Counted from the first letter of the stretch, positions 34,087-43,132 are shown. The stretch is 64,000 bases of DNA from Falsihalocynthiibacter sp042445055 (GCF_042445055.1 NZ_CP170339.1:744001-808000); one strand, 5' to 3'. Numbers and translations: made by a program. The notes: generated from the sequence alone by a model not told the origin.

Positions 34087-36651
34087 ATGAATGTGACGTC
34101 AATATTTAAGAGCCTGAGGGGCACGACACGATCTGTGTTCTTTAGAATTACCGCAATCGTTGCCCTTTGTACTGCCTCAGTCGCTGGTACGATGACCTAC
34201 CTTTCGACGCAGGCACAGTCCGAAGTCGCGCTCACCAATACGCGAGAATTGGCGGACAACCTCACCGAATTCGCAGCAGTTCAAAGCGCGAGTTCGATTC
34301 GGTTCGCAAATCCGGAAGCCCTGCGCATCATTATTAAGGGAGCGATCGAATCCTCCAGCGGCGCTGCCCTTGATGCTGTGGTGATGGATGTCAAAGGAGA
34401 GACGATTTTCTCATATGACGATAAGGATTTAAGCGGAACAGATCTTGAATTGCTTGCGCGTAAGGCTCTGCAATCTGAACAAAAAGAGACTTCCGGTGAC
34501 GGATTCCTTGTGGTCGTTCCTGCGCGCTTCGGAAACACGAATTCGGTCGTGGGCGTTGTTGGTATATCGTGGACACCCGAGCCGGCACTAGCTCAGGTTT
34601 CCAAACTTCAGCTAAAGACCGATCTGGTCGCGGGAGCGGTATTCCTTGTCGCGTTGATCCTCGTTACGCTTGTCCTGCGGAGTTTCCTCTCCAAGCCTTT
34701 GGTTCGGCTGCGTATCGCCATGGATGAGGTTTCAGAGGCTCATTATGATATCGAAGTTCCTAATCTAAAGCGAAGCGACGAGATTGGTGAAATTGCCAGA
34801 ACGCTTGAAAATTTCCGAGTTAAACTTGCCGCGGCTGAAGCAACATCAAGAGATAGTTTGTTCAAAGGTGCCGCCTTTGAAGCATCTTCTTCGGCCATGC
34901 TCATGGTCGACGGTGATTTGAATGTTAACTATATGAACGGCTCGTTCAAAGGTATCATGGATAACAATAAAGAGTCGTTGCCTCACGGGCTTCGCCAAAT
35001 GGACGCGACCGATGTTGTTGGCAATCACCTTTCACTCTTTGATGGTGGCGGTAATCACGCGCAGGAGCTTGCTGGAAAAACATCTGGGTTCCCGCATGTT
35101 TCGGATATCGCATTGGGAGAGGCGCGGATTGAGCAATCGATTAACGCAGTGTTCGATGCAAACGGTGACTCCATAGGGCGCGTGATCGAATGGAAAGACG
35201 TGACGCAAGACCGCCTCAATCAGGCGATTCTATCGTCCCTGGATTCCAATCAAACGCGCGTAGAATTTGCGCCGGACGGAGCGCTGCTCAAAGCAAATTC
35301 AAATTTCTGTACGGCGCTTAATCTTAATGAAGAGGCCATTGTCGGTAGACATTGCAATGAGGTGTTCCCCGAAAACATATCCGCAAAGCAGAAGGACTTC
35401 TGGCCATCTTTGGCGCAGGGCACGCCAGTATTTGGACAATTCCGTTGCAGGAACGGGCAATCTGCTGATCTGATTTTCGACGGGAGTATTAGTCCTGTAA
35501 CTGATCGCAGCGGCAACATTAGCCGGTTTGTGTTCATCGGTACTGACGTCTCCGCGACACAACACGAAATTCAGCAAGCAGAAACGAAGCGCAAAGAAAT
35601 GGCAAGAGAACAAGCCGTTGTTGTGGATAGTCTACGATCTGCGTTGGCGAGCCTTTCCAAGGGTGATTTGACTTCAAAGATCGATAGTGAATTCTCAGCC
35701 GAGTATGAGCAACTTCGGAGCGATTTTAACAATGCCATGGAGGCGCTTAAAAACGCTATGCGTAGCGTCGTTGATAATTCTGAAATGATCAGAGGTGAAA
35801 CAAATGAAATCTCCAAAGCGGCGGATGATCTGTCTCGACGCACGGAGACACAAGCCGCTACACTTGAAGAGACAGCCGCTGCACTCGACGAAATGACCTC
35901 GTCAGTTAGTTCGGCCGCCGAAGGCGCAGGGATAGCACGCAAAATGGTAACCGAAGCTCGGGACAACGCCGAGAAGAGCGGTGAAGTTGTTAGGGAAGCG
36001 GTTAATGCCATGAGCGAAATTGCGAGTTCGTCGAGCCAGATATCAAAGATAACTTCGGTCATTGATGACATAGCGTTCCAAACCAACCTGCTGGCTCTTA
36101 ACGCTGGTGTTGAGGCCGCGCGCGCAGGTGATGCTGGTCGAGGGTTTGCAGTGGTGGCAACGGAAGTGCGCGATCTTGCGCAACGCTCGTCGCAAGCTGC
36201 AAGTGAGATCAATGGATTGATTTCAACCAGTGAAGGGCACGTCAAGCGCGGGGTTGAGCTGGTCGACCAAACCGGCGAGGCGCTTCGCGGAATATTTGAC
36301 AGGGTATCCGATATTTCCACCCATGTCGGCGAGATTGCGGTTTCGGCGGAAGAACAGTCACGTGGACTTGCTGAAATCAACATTGCCGTGAATCAGTTGG
36401 ATCAGGTGACTCAACAAAACGCTGCGATGTTTGAGCAAACAACAGCGGCAAGTCATGCACTGAATGGCGAGGCGGAAAATCTGGCTAATACAATGTCGAA
36501 ATTCATCCTTGCAGAAGCTGGGGTGGTCGAGATGAAGCCCGCAGCGCGCCCGCGCGTCGAAAGTCGGCAAGAGTTCGCTCAGCAGCCAGGTATGGTGGTC
36601 AACGGCGGCGCATCTCATAGTGCAGCTAGCGAAAGCTGGGAAGACTTCTAG
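34087..36651 (+). CDS. Methyl-accepting chemotaxis protein with PAS domains and a CheR-docking-like tail
   Basis: An 854-residue transmembrane chemoreceptor. Order: TM1 (about 18-36), a periplasmic sensor of about 145 residues, TM2 (about 180-200), HAMP, two PAS-like domains (about 260-380 and 390-500), a second HAMP-like segment (about 515-565) and the signalling domain with hairpin tip IAFQTNLLALNAGVEAARAG. The last residues, ESWEDF, resemble the NWETF pentapeptide that tethers CheR and CheB in enteric receptors. GAGGAA supports the start. No che or fla genes are nearby, so it is an orphan receptor. A weak CtrA-like box (TTAA-N7-GTAA, 33999-34013) precedes it. Confidence 0.94.
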   Translation: MNVTSIFKSLRGTTRSVFFRITAIVALCTASVAGTMTYLSTQAQSEVALTNTRELADNLTEFAAVQSASSIRFANPEALRIIIKGAIESSSGAALDAVVMDVKGETIFSYDDKDLSGTDLELLARKALQSEQKETSGDGFLVVVPARFGNTNSVVGVVGISWTPEPALAQVSKLQLKTDLVAGAVFLVALILVTLVLRSFLSKPLVRLRIAMDEVSEAHYDIEVPNLKRSDEIGEIARTLENFRVKLAAAEATSRDSLFKGAAFEASSSAMLMVDGDLNVNYMNGSFKGIMDNNKESLPHGLRQMDATDVVGNHLSLFDGGGNHAQELAGKTSGFPHVSDIALGEARIEQSINAVFDANGDSIGRVIEWKDVTQDRLNQAILSSLDSNQTRVEFAPDGALLKANSNFCTALNLNEEAIVGRHCNEVFPENISAKQKDFWPSLAQGTPVFGQFRCRNGQSADLIFDGSISPVTDRSGNISRFVFIGTDVSATQHEIQQAETKRKEMAREQAVVVDSLRSALASLSKGDLTSKIDSEFSAEYEQLRSDFNNAMEALKNAMRSVVDNSEMIRGETNEISKAADDLSRRTETQAATLEETAAALDEMTSSVSSAAEGAGIARKMVTEARDNAEKSGEVVREAVNAMSEIASSSSQISKITSVIDDIAFQTNLLALNAGVEAARAGDAGRGFAVVATEVRDLAQRSSQAASEINGLISTSEGHVKRGVELVDQTGEALRGIFDRVSDISTHVGEIAVSAEEQSRGLAEINIAVNQLDQVTQQNAAMFEQTTAASHALNGEAENLANTMSKFILAEAGVVEMKPAARPRVESRQEFAQQPGMVVNGGASHSAASESWEDF

Positions 36652-36659
36652 AACCAAAC

Positions 36660-36695
36660 GCGGTTGCCTGCTCACTTGCAAGGGCCGGCAACCGC
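36660..36695. terminator. Inverted repeat between the converging chemoreceptor and PfkB kinase genes
   Basis: A perfect 9-bp stem (GCGGTTGCC with GGCAACCGC) surrounds an 18-base loop that contains further G/C. It sits in the 62-base gap between two convergent genes, the usual place for a shared terminator, but neither side carries a clear T-run. Confidence 0.5.
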
Positions 36696-36713
36696 TAATT
36701 GCAATACCAAAGT

Positions 36714-37634
36714 CTAGAGTTCGTGCGCCCAAGGCGGATTTGCCCCGGCACGAGAAACTGTTACCGCCGAAACATTTACGCCTGACTCTAGCGCGACTTC
36801 GATTTGATCTGCAGCGATACTGCATATCGCTTGTTTTGATAATAACCCCTGCGTGCTGAGCGCGCGTAGTACTCCCGCGTTAAAAGTGTCTCCCGCGCCA
36901 ATTGTATCCACTACGTCCACATTTGGAGCGGCTGCGAATACGGTGTGGTTCGCTGTGTAGCAGGTCGCGCCCTTTGAGCCTTGCGTAATGAACACAAGCT
37001 TTGGTCCCGACAAAATCAGCTGTTTTGCAAGGGTTTCAATATCTCCTTCTCCAAGGAGCCACTGTAAATCTTCGTCGGACAATTTAACAATGTCGGCGAG
37101 CGCGATCATTCGCGACAAACGCTCGCGGAACACATTCTCATCTGTAACAAAACCGGGGCGTATATTCGGATCAATCATGACCACTTTATTTTCGTGCTCG
37201 CGCCGCAGTAGCTCCTCGTACGCCTGCGCGCAGGGCTCGACAACAAGGCTAATTCCGCCGAAAAAGAGAGCTTCAACTTCTGTTCCTAATTGCGGGAGAT
37301 CTGATGGCGCCAACATGCGGCCTGCGGTTCCTTCATCGTTGAAGGTGTACTTGGCATGGCCATTGGTTAGTTCAACAAAGGCAAGAGTTGTGGGCTTGCT
37401 TGTTGGCGAACAATATAGTGTCGACACGCGGCTCGACTCGCAACTATCTAGGAGTTGTTGACCGAACAAATCGTTCGAAATTCCACCAAAATATCCTGTA
37501 TCTATTCCCAGTCTTCCGAGCGCAATTGCTGTGTTGAAAACCGCTCCTCCAGAGATGGGTCGAAAGCAAGCTTCGCCTTCGGTGTCGACACGCGGCACCA
37601 TATCAATAAGCGCTTCGCCACAACAAAGTATCAT
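36714..37634 (-). CDS. PfkB-family carbohydrate kinase (fructokinase-like)
   Basis: A 306-residue sugar kinase of the ribokinase/PfkB family: MILCCGEALIDMVPR at the N-terminus, the first signature around ISGGAVFNTAIALGRLG, and the ATP-site signature VDTIGAGDTFNAGVL with the catalytic Asp. Length and ends resemble fructokinases, but the exact sugar cannot be read. AAGGAG precedes the start. It lies 65 bases after the zinc-ribbon gene on the same strand, so it could be the last gene of that cluster; whether it belongs there functionally is unclear. Confidence 0.88.
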   Translation of the reverse strand: MILCCGEALIDMVPRVDTEGEACFRPISGGAVFNTAIALGRLGIDTGYFGGISNDLFGQQLLDSCESSRVSTLYCSPTSKPTTLAFVELTNGHAKYTFNDEGTAGRMLAPSDLPQLGTEVEALFFGGISLVVEPCAQAYEELLRREHENKVVMIDPNIRPGFVTDENVFRERLSRMIALADIVKLSDEDLQWLLGEGDIETLAKQLILSGPKLVFITQGSKGATCYTANHTVFAAAPNVDVVDTIGAGDTFNAGVLRALSTQGLLSKQAICSIAADQIEVALESGVNVSAVTVSRAGANPPWAHEL

Positions 37635-37699
37635 TCGCGATCTCCTTGGAACTAACTGCCGCGTTATTGGGCTAGTCCTACACGCGGTGTCAAAAGGTT

Positions 37700-38797
37700 T
37701 TAGCCCTCAAGGGCGTAGAAATATCCGACCGTTGCTGCGAGCAGTGTTGCGGCGATGACGGCGGCGGCAATTTTCCATGCGGAGTAGGGGCGTTCCCCTT
37801 CAACGCGTCCAGTTTGGCCATTTACCACGAACCTATATGATTTACCCTGATATTTATATGCGGCGAGCCATACGGGCAAAAGGATATGCTTGAAGGTAAC
37901 ATCACGGATTGAGGTCTCTACATGCTCCACAGACTGTCGATCTCCACCAATGTCAAAACGAATGTCGCGCAGAATTTGACGGTCCATAATTTCGCGGGCT
38001 TGAACAAAGCCGTCTTGAAGCTCAAGCGAATAACCCTCGGCTTGAAAACCCGCCAAGAAGTCCGCTTGATACGGAGTGATTGCGCTTAAATCCCATGGTT
38101 CAAGCGCAGTTGTGTATCTTACTGGGAGCGCTGAGCTGGCGAGAATGAGGATATCGTCAAATGCGCGGCCTACTCTTCCTGAAACGGCGCGCCATCGTAT
38201 TTTTGTGACTGTTCGCTGTACGCGTTTGCCGTTCTCAATGCGGGAAACCGTTGTTTGATAGTAGGTTCCACGCTGTCCGCGATATCTCGAATTGGTATCG
38301 GCATCAAAGGTCCAGTAGGGGACATATACCCCCTGCATTTTACGGCCTTTTCGCGCATATTTCTTAAGCCCATTTGGCGCAAACCAAAGGCGGCCCAACC
38401 ATGCGTTCATGCTGTCATGGGCGATGGATTCTTCGATTTGAAATGGAAGAATCCCTTTGGGCTTGATCTGGCGATGCAGCCCCGTGTCCACAACTACGGG
38501 AGTCGCGCAGAAGGGGCACTCATCGGCATGGCTAGATTGATCAAACGTAATATGCGCGCCACAATTGGGGCAGCTCGCAACACGGTTTTCCTCGTGCTCC
38601 AGTTCCGGAAGGGCTTGGGCGATTGCCTTTTGGAAATCCAGCTCGTGAATAACTTGTTGAGTGGCGGGAGCAGCTTCGCGATTGCCGCAGTGATCGCAAA
38701 GCAATCCACCTGTTTGCGGAGAAAAGCGCATCTCGGCACCACAGCTTTCACAAGGGAACCGATGCTCTTCTTGGGGCGCATTTTCGGACGTCGACAT
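37700..38797 (-). CDS. Zinc-ribbon membrane protein, YdjG-like
   Basis: A 365-residue protein with two CxxC pairs in a TFIIB-like zinc ribbon at the N-terminus (CESCGAEMRF, CDHCGN), a second ribbon (CPNCGAH, CPFCATP, about residues 75-100), a long soluble region with GVYVPYWTFDADTNSRY and DVTFKHILLPVWLAAY, and one C-terminal membrane helix (IAAAVIAATLLAATVGYFY). Automatic annotation often calls such proteins primosomal or helicase-like, for which I see no motif. It resembles Bacillus YdjG, which acts with the SPFH protein YdjI at the membrane; here the SPFH gene lies immediately upstream (11-base gap). Confidence 0.8.
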   Translation of the reverse strand: MSTSENAPQEEHRFPCESCGAEMRFSPQTGGLLCDHCGNREAAPATQQVIHELDFQKAIAQALPELEHEENRVASCPNCGAHITFDQSSHADECPFCATPVVVDTGLHRQIKPKGILPFQIEESIAHDSMNAWLGRLWFAPNGLKKYARKGRKMQGVYVPYWTFDADTNSRYRGQRGTYYQTTVSRIENGKRVQRTVTKIRWRAVSGRVGRAFDDILILASSALPVRYTTALEPWDLSAITPYQADFLAGFQAEGYSLELQDGFVQAREIMDRQILRDIRFDIGGDRQSVEHVETSIRDVTFKHILLPVWLAAYKYQGKSYRFVVNGQTGRVEGERPYSAWKIAAAVIAATLLAATVGYFYALEG

Positions 38798-38808
38798 TTC
38801 GAAAAACT

Positions 38809-39918
38809 CTAGCTCTCTGGCGGTGGTGGCGGCATGACGGTGAACAGAGTTGCAAGCGCAGAAATATCACCTGCTTTCTTCCAACCATCCTGACCCGCGG
38901 TCCAAACCATGGTCTCACGTGTGAGCGAGCCGTCCTGCGCCATTCGTCCCATCGTCGCCCGTGAGAATGGTCCCGCAGTTTCGCCATTCTTGGCAGTGTG
39001 CCAAACTTGCTCAACCGCTGGCGGAGGAGGGGGCGCGGTTGGTGCTTGGGGAGCGGGGACCGTGCCCCATGGTCCGGCAAATTGGTTCGCCATTGCCATG
39101 CCCATTCCAGCGCCAAGCCCAGCGGCCATTCCACCGCCCGCTGGGTTCTGCGCGGCGGTTGTCATAGCTTCGGCGGCGGAAAATGCGGTGTATTTCCCAA
39201 GATCGCCCGCAATTCCAACTGATGTGCGCTTGTCCAAAACGGCCTCAACCGTTGGAGGGAGGCTAATGTTCTCAATGTACAGTTCGGGGATGCTAAGGCC
39301 GTACTCTGCGAGGGTATCGGCAATTTTGGACGATACCAACTTGCTTAGATCATTTGTGTTTGCGGCCATATCCAGCACGGGAATGCCAGAGCTTGCGATC
39401 ACGCGGCTGAACTCTTGCACGATGATGTTGCGGATCTGAAAGCTGATTTCATCCATCGTGAACTCGCCGTCTGTTCCGACGATCTCGCGCATAAAGAGTG
39501 CAGGGTCCACGACACGCATGGAATATGTGCCATAAGCTCGGATACGAACGGGGCCGAACTCTGGGTCGCGGCACATGATCGGATTTTTGGTGCCCCATTT
39601 CAGATCGCTGTAGCGCGTTGTGTTGACGAAATAGATTTCAGATTTGAACGGGCTTTGGAAGCCGTGATCCCAATGCTGAAGGGTTGTCATGATAGGCATG
39701 TTGTTGGTTTCGAGCATGTAAAGGCCGGGCGTAAATACATCGGCAAGTTGCCCTTCGTGCACGAAAACGGCCGCCTGACCTTCTCGCACGGTCAATTTTG
39801 CGCCATACTTGATTTCGTGCCCTTCGCGCTCGAACCGCCAAACCAAAGTGTCGCGGGTGTCGTCGGTCCAGTGGATGACATCAATAAACTCACCGGTCAG
39901 AAAATCAAAAATTCCCAT
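38809..39918 (-). CDS. SPFH-domain protein of the virion-core/YdjI type with C-terminal GYF_2 domain
   Basis: A 369-residue cytoplasmic or membrane-bound scaffold-like protein. MGIFDFLTGEFIDVIHW and TLVWRFEREGHEIKYGAKL open an SPFH domain (about 1-245). Then come a Gly/Ala/Met-rich linker (GGGMAAGLGAGMGMAMANQF), a Pro-rich stretch and a GYF_2-like domain (about 305-360, WHTAKNGETAGPFSRATM). In YdjI-type relatives the C-terminus often holds a zinc ribbon; here that place is taken by GYF_2, which usually binds Pro-rich partners. GGGAGA precedes the start, and the upstream DUF2927 gene stops at the adjoining base. Confidence 0.87.
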   Translation of the reverse strand: MGIFDFLTGEFIDVIHWTDDTRDTLVWRFEREGHEIKYGAKLTVREGQAAVFVHEGQLADVFTPGLYMLETNNMPIMTTLQHWDHGFQSPFKSEIYFVNTTRYSDLKWGTKNPIMCRDPEFGPVRIRAYGTYSMRVVDPALFMREIVGTDGEFTMDEISFQIRNIIVQEFSRVIASSGIPVLDMAANTNDLSKLVSSKIADTLAEYGLSIPELYIENISLPPTVEAVLDKRTSVGIAGDLGKYTAFSAAEAMTTAAQNPAGGGMAAGLGAGMGMAMANQFAGPWGTVPAPQAPTAPPPPPAVEQVWHTAKNGETAGPFSRATMGRMAQDGSLTRETMVWTAGQDGWKKAGDISALATLFTVMPPPPPES

Positions 39919-40881
39919 TTATATTCTCCCAATTGGTTCGGATGGGGTGGCGGGCAGCAGTTCTTGGGCAATGGCCTCGACGATTGGTCGGGCGGTTTCC
40001 GCATCCATTCCGGGGGTTAGTCGCGGATCATAAAGGATCCGCAGCAAGAGTTCGTCGTGTGTTGTCAAAAGTGCGAACTCTTCGTCGTCATTAAATATGG
40101 ATGGCCGCGCTGCATCGCTGTCGTTTGAAAGGCCCAGACTTTGGGCGATTTCTTCGTGGATGCAGGATTTGCGCAGCAGGTCAGGGTGCTCGTCACGGAT
40201 GATGATTAGTGCGCGACCAATGAACTTGGAGCCGCCTCCTTCACCATAAGACTGTGTTATGCACAGGTCATTTTTCGTGAGTTTTGTAAGGGCATCAATC
40301 TCGCGGTCGGCAATTCCAGGGATAAGTTCACGCAACTTTGGCGCTGCCGCTAGGCGCTCGTCTTCGTTCAGAACGAGCACGTGAAGATTGGCCGCCGAAC
40401 GACTGCCGGTGCGAACGGGGTGGCCGCTGACATTGGCCAAACGTTTGGCAAAGCTCTCGACCTCGGCCAGATCGGCGTTGCGTTTTGCCTTGGGGAGTGT
40501 CTCGCCGAACTCGACGTGGATCACGACGGGATCACGCCAGCGTCGCATCGGGAATGCGGCCTCTTGGGCGACGATCCTACCGTTCACTTCTGAAAACTCC
40601 GCAAAGAATGCGATCTTCATAAAGTTTTCGGTAAGGTCATCCGCATCGAAAGCCGCATCTACGCCGCCACCATCCGTGCGCATAAGACCCTGTGCGATGA
40701 AGTTCTCTTGCAGGCGGGCAAATTGGTCAACGTAATACAGGCTCAAATCCGAGCGCTCAGGCTTTTTGATGATAGGGCGGGGTTCGGGGATGGGGCTTGA
40801 CTCCATGCCCTTCTCGCACCCCGCCACCACCAATAAGCCGGCAAGCGTCAACGCCAGTTTTATGTGCCCGCGCCCTAGCAT
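39919..40881 (-). CDS. DUF2927 lipoprotein
   Basis: A 320-residue protein with a lipoprotein signal peptide (LALTLAGLLVVAGC, lipidated Cys about residue 22), followed by a DUF2927 domain at about 80-290. The conserved CIHEEIAQSLGLSND resembles the zinc helix of metzincins (HExxHxxGL), but when aligned on LGL the first and second His are Glu and Gln, so it is probably not an active protease of that type. Its ATG overlaps the TelA stop by one base (TAATG), which ties an exported lipoprotein to a cytoplasmic stress protein. Function unknown. Confidence 0.84.
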   Translation of the reverse strand: MLGRGHIKLALTLAGLLVVAGCEKGMESSPIPEPRPIIKKPERSDLSLYYVDQFARLQENFIAQGLMRTDGGGVDAAFDADDLTENFMKIAFFAEFSEVNGRIVAQEAAFPMRRWRDPVVIHVEFGETLPKAKRNADLAEVESFAKRLANVSGHPVRTGSRSAANLHVLVLNEDERLAAAPKLRELIPGIADREIDALTKLTKNDLCITQSYGEGGGSKFIGRALIIIRDEHPDLLRKSCIHEEIAQSLGLSNDSDAARPSIFNDDEEFALLTTHDELLLRILYDPRLTPGMDAETARPIVEAIAQELLPATPSEPIGRI

Positions 40882-42071
40882 TAGTCCCCAACAGCGGTGC
40901 CGATTTGATGGCCAGTTCCAGTGTCGCGAGACTTGGCAGCGGCCAGAGTTTCCTTAAGCTCCGCTTCCATTTTGATCAGCTCCTGTTCTGCTTCGGCACG
41001 GCGGCGTTTGCCTTCGTCGGCGATTGCGAGGCTGTCGTTTATGGTGCCGATAAGCTCCTCGTTCGCGGCTTTCACCGCCTCGATATCGAATACGCCGCGC
41101 TCCATTTCTTCGCGCACAACTTTGTTGGCTTGGCGGAGGTTGGAGGCATTCGCGGTCAAAAGTTCGTTCGTCAGATCATTCGCGTCCCGCACAGCATTTG
41201 CGGCTTCACCGCTTCGCTGAATTGTGACTGCTTGGGCCAGCTGCGTTTCCCAGAGTGGAACCGTATTAACGAGCGTCGAATTGATTTTGGTAACCAAGGA
41301 CTTGTCGTTTTCTTGGACCAATCTGATCGAAGGCAAACTCTGCATCGTCACCTGACGCGTCAGCTTGAGGTCGTAAACGCGGCGTTCGAGATCATCACGA
41401 GCGGAGCGGAGGTCGCGCAATTCTTGTGCCACCATGACCTGATCATTCTCACTTGCGGCTTCGACGGCGGCTTCCTTCTCTGGAATGACCTTTTCATCTA
41501 GCTCCGCGAGCTTTTCAGTGCCAGCGGTGATATAGAGGCCCAATTCATCATAGAAATTGAGCGTTTTCTCATAGAGATGGTCGAGCGATTTGATGTCTTT
41601 GAGTAGAGTATGCTCGTGACCCAAGAGGTCGTCGGTGATCTTATCTATCTGGCCTTGAACATCCTCGAACTGAGCCAAGAACTTTGCAAATGGCGCCGCG
41701 CGACCAGTGATTTTCTCCCAGAAGCTACGCTTACGGCGCACATCTAGCTCCGAGACACTAAAGCCCCGAATGGTCGAAACGATCCCGCGCAGGCTGTCTC
41801 CTGCTGGGCCAACATCTTTGTTTTTCACATCGGTCAGCATGGCTTGGCTGATGGATTGCAATTCGGATTGCGCTGCAGAGCCAAAGTTTACAATCGATCC
41901 GGTGTCGGTCAGATCAAGCTCATCCATGCGCTTCTTAATTTCCTCGGCAACGGGCGCTTCGGCTTCGTGCAGAGGTACCAGCGACGTTGCTGGCTCTGGC
42001 AGTTCCACCGAGGCCACCTCAACTACGGTTTTCTCGGCTTTTTTTGCTTCGGTACGGTTGGCTTCTGTCAT
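40881..42071 (-). CDS. TelA-like toxic anion resistance family protein
   Basis: A protein of about 396 residues, mostly helical, of the TelA/KlaA (YaaN, YceH) family, which is linked to tellurite and cell-envelope stress. Recognisable parts are FSVSELDVRRKRSFWEKITG, SLDHLYEKTLNFYDELGLYI, QSLPSIRLVQENDKSLV and VPLWETQLAQAVTIQR. No signal peptide is seen. I chose the second of two tandem ATG codons because GGGGGA lies 5 bases before it. It follows the XpaC-like gene by 12 bases, the same pairing as xpaC-yaaN in Bacillus. Confidence 0.9.
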   Translation of the reverse strand: MTEANRTEAKKAEKTVVEVASVELPEPATSLVPLHEAEAPVAEEIKKRMDELDLTDTGSIVNFGSAAQSELQSISQAMLTDVKNKDVGPAGDSLRGIVSTIRGFSVSELDVRRKRSFWEKITGRAAPFAKFLAQFEDVQGQIDKITDDLLGHEHTLLKDIKSLDHLYEKTLNFYDELGLYITAGTEKLAELDEKVIPEKEAAVEAASENDQVMVAQELRDLRSARDDLERRVYDLKLTRQVTMQSLPSIRLVQENDKSLVTKINSTLVNTVPLWETQLAQAVTIQRSGEAANAVRDANDLTNELLTANASNLRQANKVVREEMERGVFDIEAVKAANEELIGTINDSLAIADEGKRRRAEAEQELIKMEAELKETLAAAKSRDTGTGHQIGTAVGD

Positions 42072-42083
42072 CATATTCCCCCG

Positions 42084-42962
42084 TTATACGCCTTCGCGCG
42101 CAAGACGCTCGCGAAGCACTTCAATTTCAATGTCTAAATCGCCGGTATTATTTTCGAGTAATTTCTGTGTGCGGGCTTCGAAATTCGAGCTGAGATAATC
42201 TAGCAGATTCTCGTAATCAGCCCGCGCTTTTTGGCTATGGTTGCGGTTGTAAATTTCCGAGAACTTGACCGTCGCGTCCCGTGCGCCCATCAAGTAAACG
42301 CCCATATATTTGCGGGCTGCGGTGAGGTCTCTTGGGTCGTCTTCGACTGTTCGAAACATATTGCGCGCGACGGTTTTGAATTGTTCGACCCGTGCAATGA
42401 GCTTGCGGTCTTCGGTACGCTTTATGGCTTCGGTCATGGTTTTCAAATGACGTTCCCCCTCTTCAACAACGCGGGCGACACGATCCTGTTGAAAGCTGTC
42501 GATCCCTTCGGTGCCTTTATCCTGCATCGGGTCCATGCCAAAGGATGCAATGTGAAGTGCCGCGCCCAAAATGCCAAAAATTACAGCCGAAACGACACCC
42601 GCAGAAGCCGCAAATCCAGCCGTAGCAAGACCAGCACCCATCAGGACTGCGCCAAACAACTTGCGGGGCATTGCGGGGCGGCGCGCAACTGTTCGCGCGT
42701 CATAAGCTTGATGCGCAGCGACCCCCTCGCGTGTCATCCACGCCGAAAACAAGAGTAATCCAACGGCCAAGAGCGACGCGGCCATTTCGATCGGTTCGCG
42801 GAAAAACGCGATGAAGGCAAGCGGAAGCGGAGCTATGAACAGAAGGTTTACACGTGCTTGGGCGCGGGCCGGTTTCTTCCCCTTAAAGGGATGTGGCGTG
42901 GCGCTTTGGGCGTCACCTTGCGAACCTTCTGGGCTATATTTTCCTCCGAACTTCTGTGCCAT
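42084..42962 (-). CDS. XpaC-like membrane protein (5-bromo-4-chloroindolyl phosphate hydrolysis family)
   Basis: A protein of about 292 residues. The N-terminal half has a Lys/Pro-rich start and two hydrophobic pairs (LLFIAPLPLAFIAFF, MAASLLAVGLLLFSAW; LFGAVLMGAGLATAGFAA, VVSAVIFGILGAALHIASF). The C-terminal half is a helical cytoplasmic domain (DRVARVVEEGERHLKTM to the end). It resembles XpaC, whose name comes from an old hydrolysis phenotype and which is not an established phosphatase. Its ATG overlaps the stop of the 27-residue gene by one base (TGATG), and TelA follows closely. Confidence 0.85.
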   Translation of the reverse strand: MAQKFGGKYSPEGSQGDAQSATPHPFKGKKPARAQARVNLLFIAPLPLAFIAFFREPIEMAASLLAVGLLLFSAWMTREGVAAHQAYDARTVARRPAMPRKLFGAVLMGAGLATAGFAASAGVVSAVIFGILGAALHIASFGMDPMQDKGTEGIDSFQQDRVARVVEEGERHLKTMTEAIKRTEDRKLIARVEQFKTVARNMFRTVEDDPRDLTAARKYMGVYLMGARDATVKFSEIYNRNHSQKARADYENLLDYLSSNFEARTQKLLENNTGDLDIEIEVLRERLAREGV

Positions 42963-43045
42963 CAAACGCCTCCTGAAAACGTAACGTAAATAATGAGCGC
43001 CAAAAGGAATACGAAGGCGAGCTTTTGTAATCCAGTCTCTGCCAT
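42962..43045 (-). CDS. 27-residue single-helix membrane peptide
   Basis: A very short gene, below the length cut-off of most gene finders. It reads MAETGLQKL, then a hydrophobic helix (AFVFLLALIIYVTF), then SGGV and a TGA that overlaps the ATG of the XpaC-like gene by one base. GGGGA lies 6 bases before the start. The overlap, the ribosome-binding site and the clean transmembrane pattern support it as a real gene. A role as a small membrane partner of the XpaC/TelA proteins is inferred only from position. Confidence 0.65.
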   Translation of the reverse strand: MAETGLQKLAFVFLLALIIYVTFSGGV

Positions 43046-43132
43046 TGCTGATCCCCGTTAGGGTTTAAATATTGTTAAGATATAGGACAGTATTCTGTTT
43101 CTTGCTAGTAAAACGCCTACGCGCTTATCGAA

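Noticed and set aside
35571..36383. 270-codon minus-strand frame in the chemoreceptor gene
   Set aside because: Ser/Ala-rich product that arises from reading the coiled-coil signalling domain in antisense.
43061..43076. TTAA-like repeat between terC and the 27-residue gene as a CtrA box
   Set aside because: The spacing is six bases for perfect half-sites, or seven with a mismatch, in a very A/T-rich stretch. This is too likely by chance.
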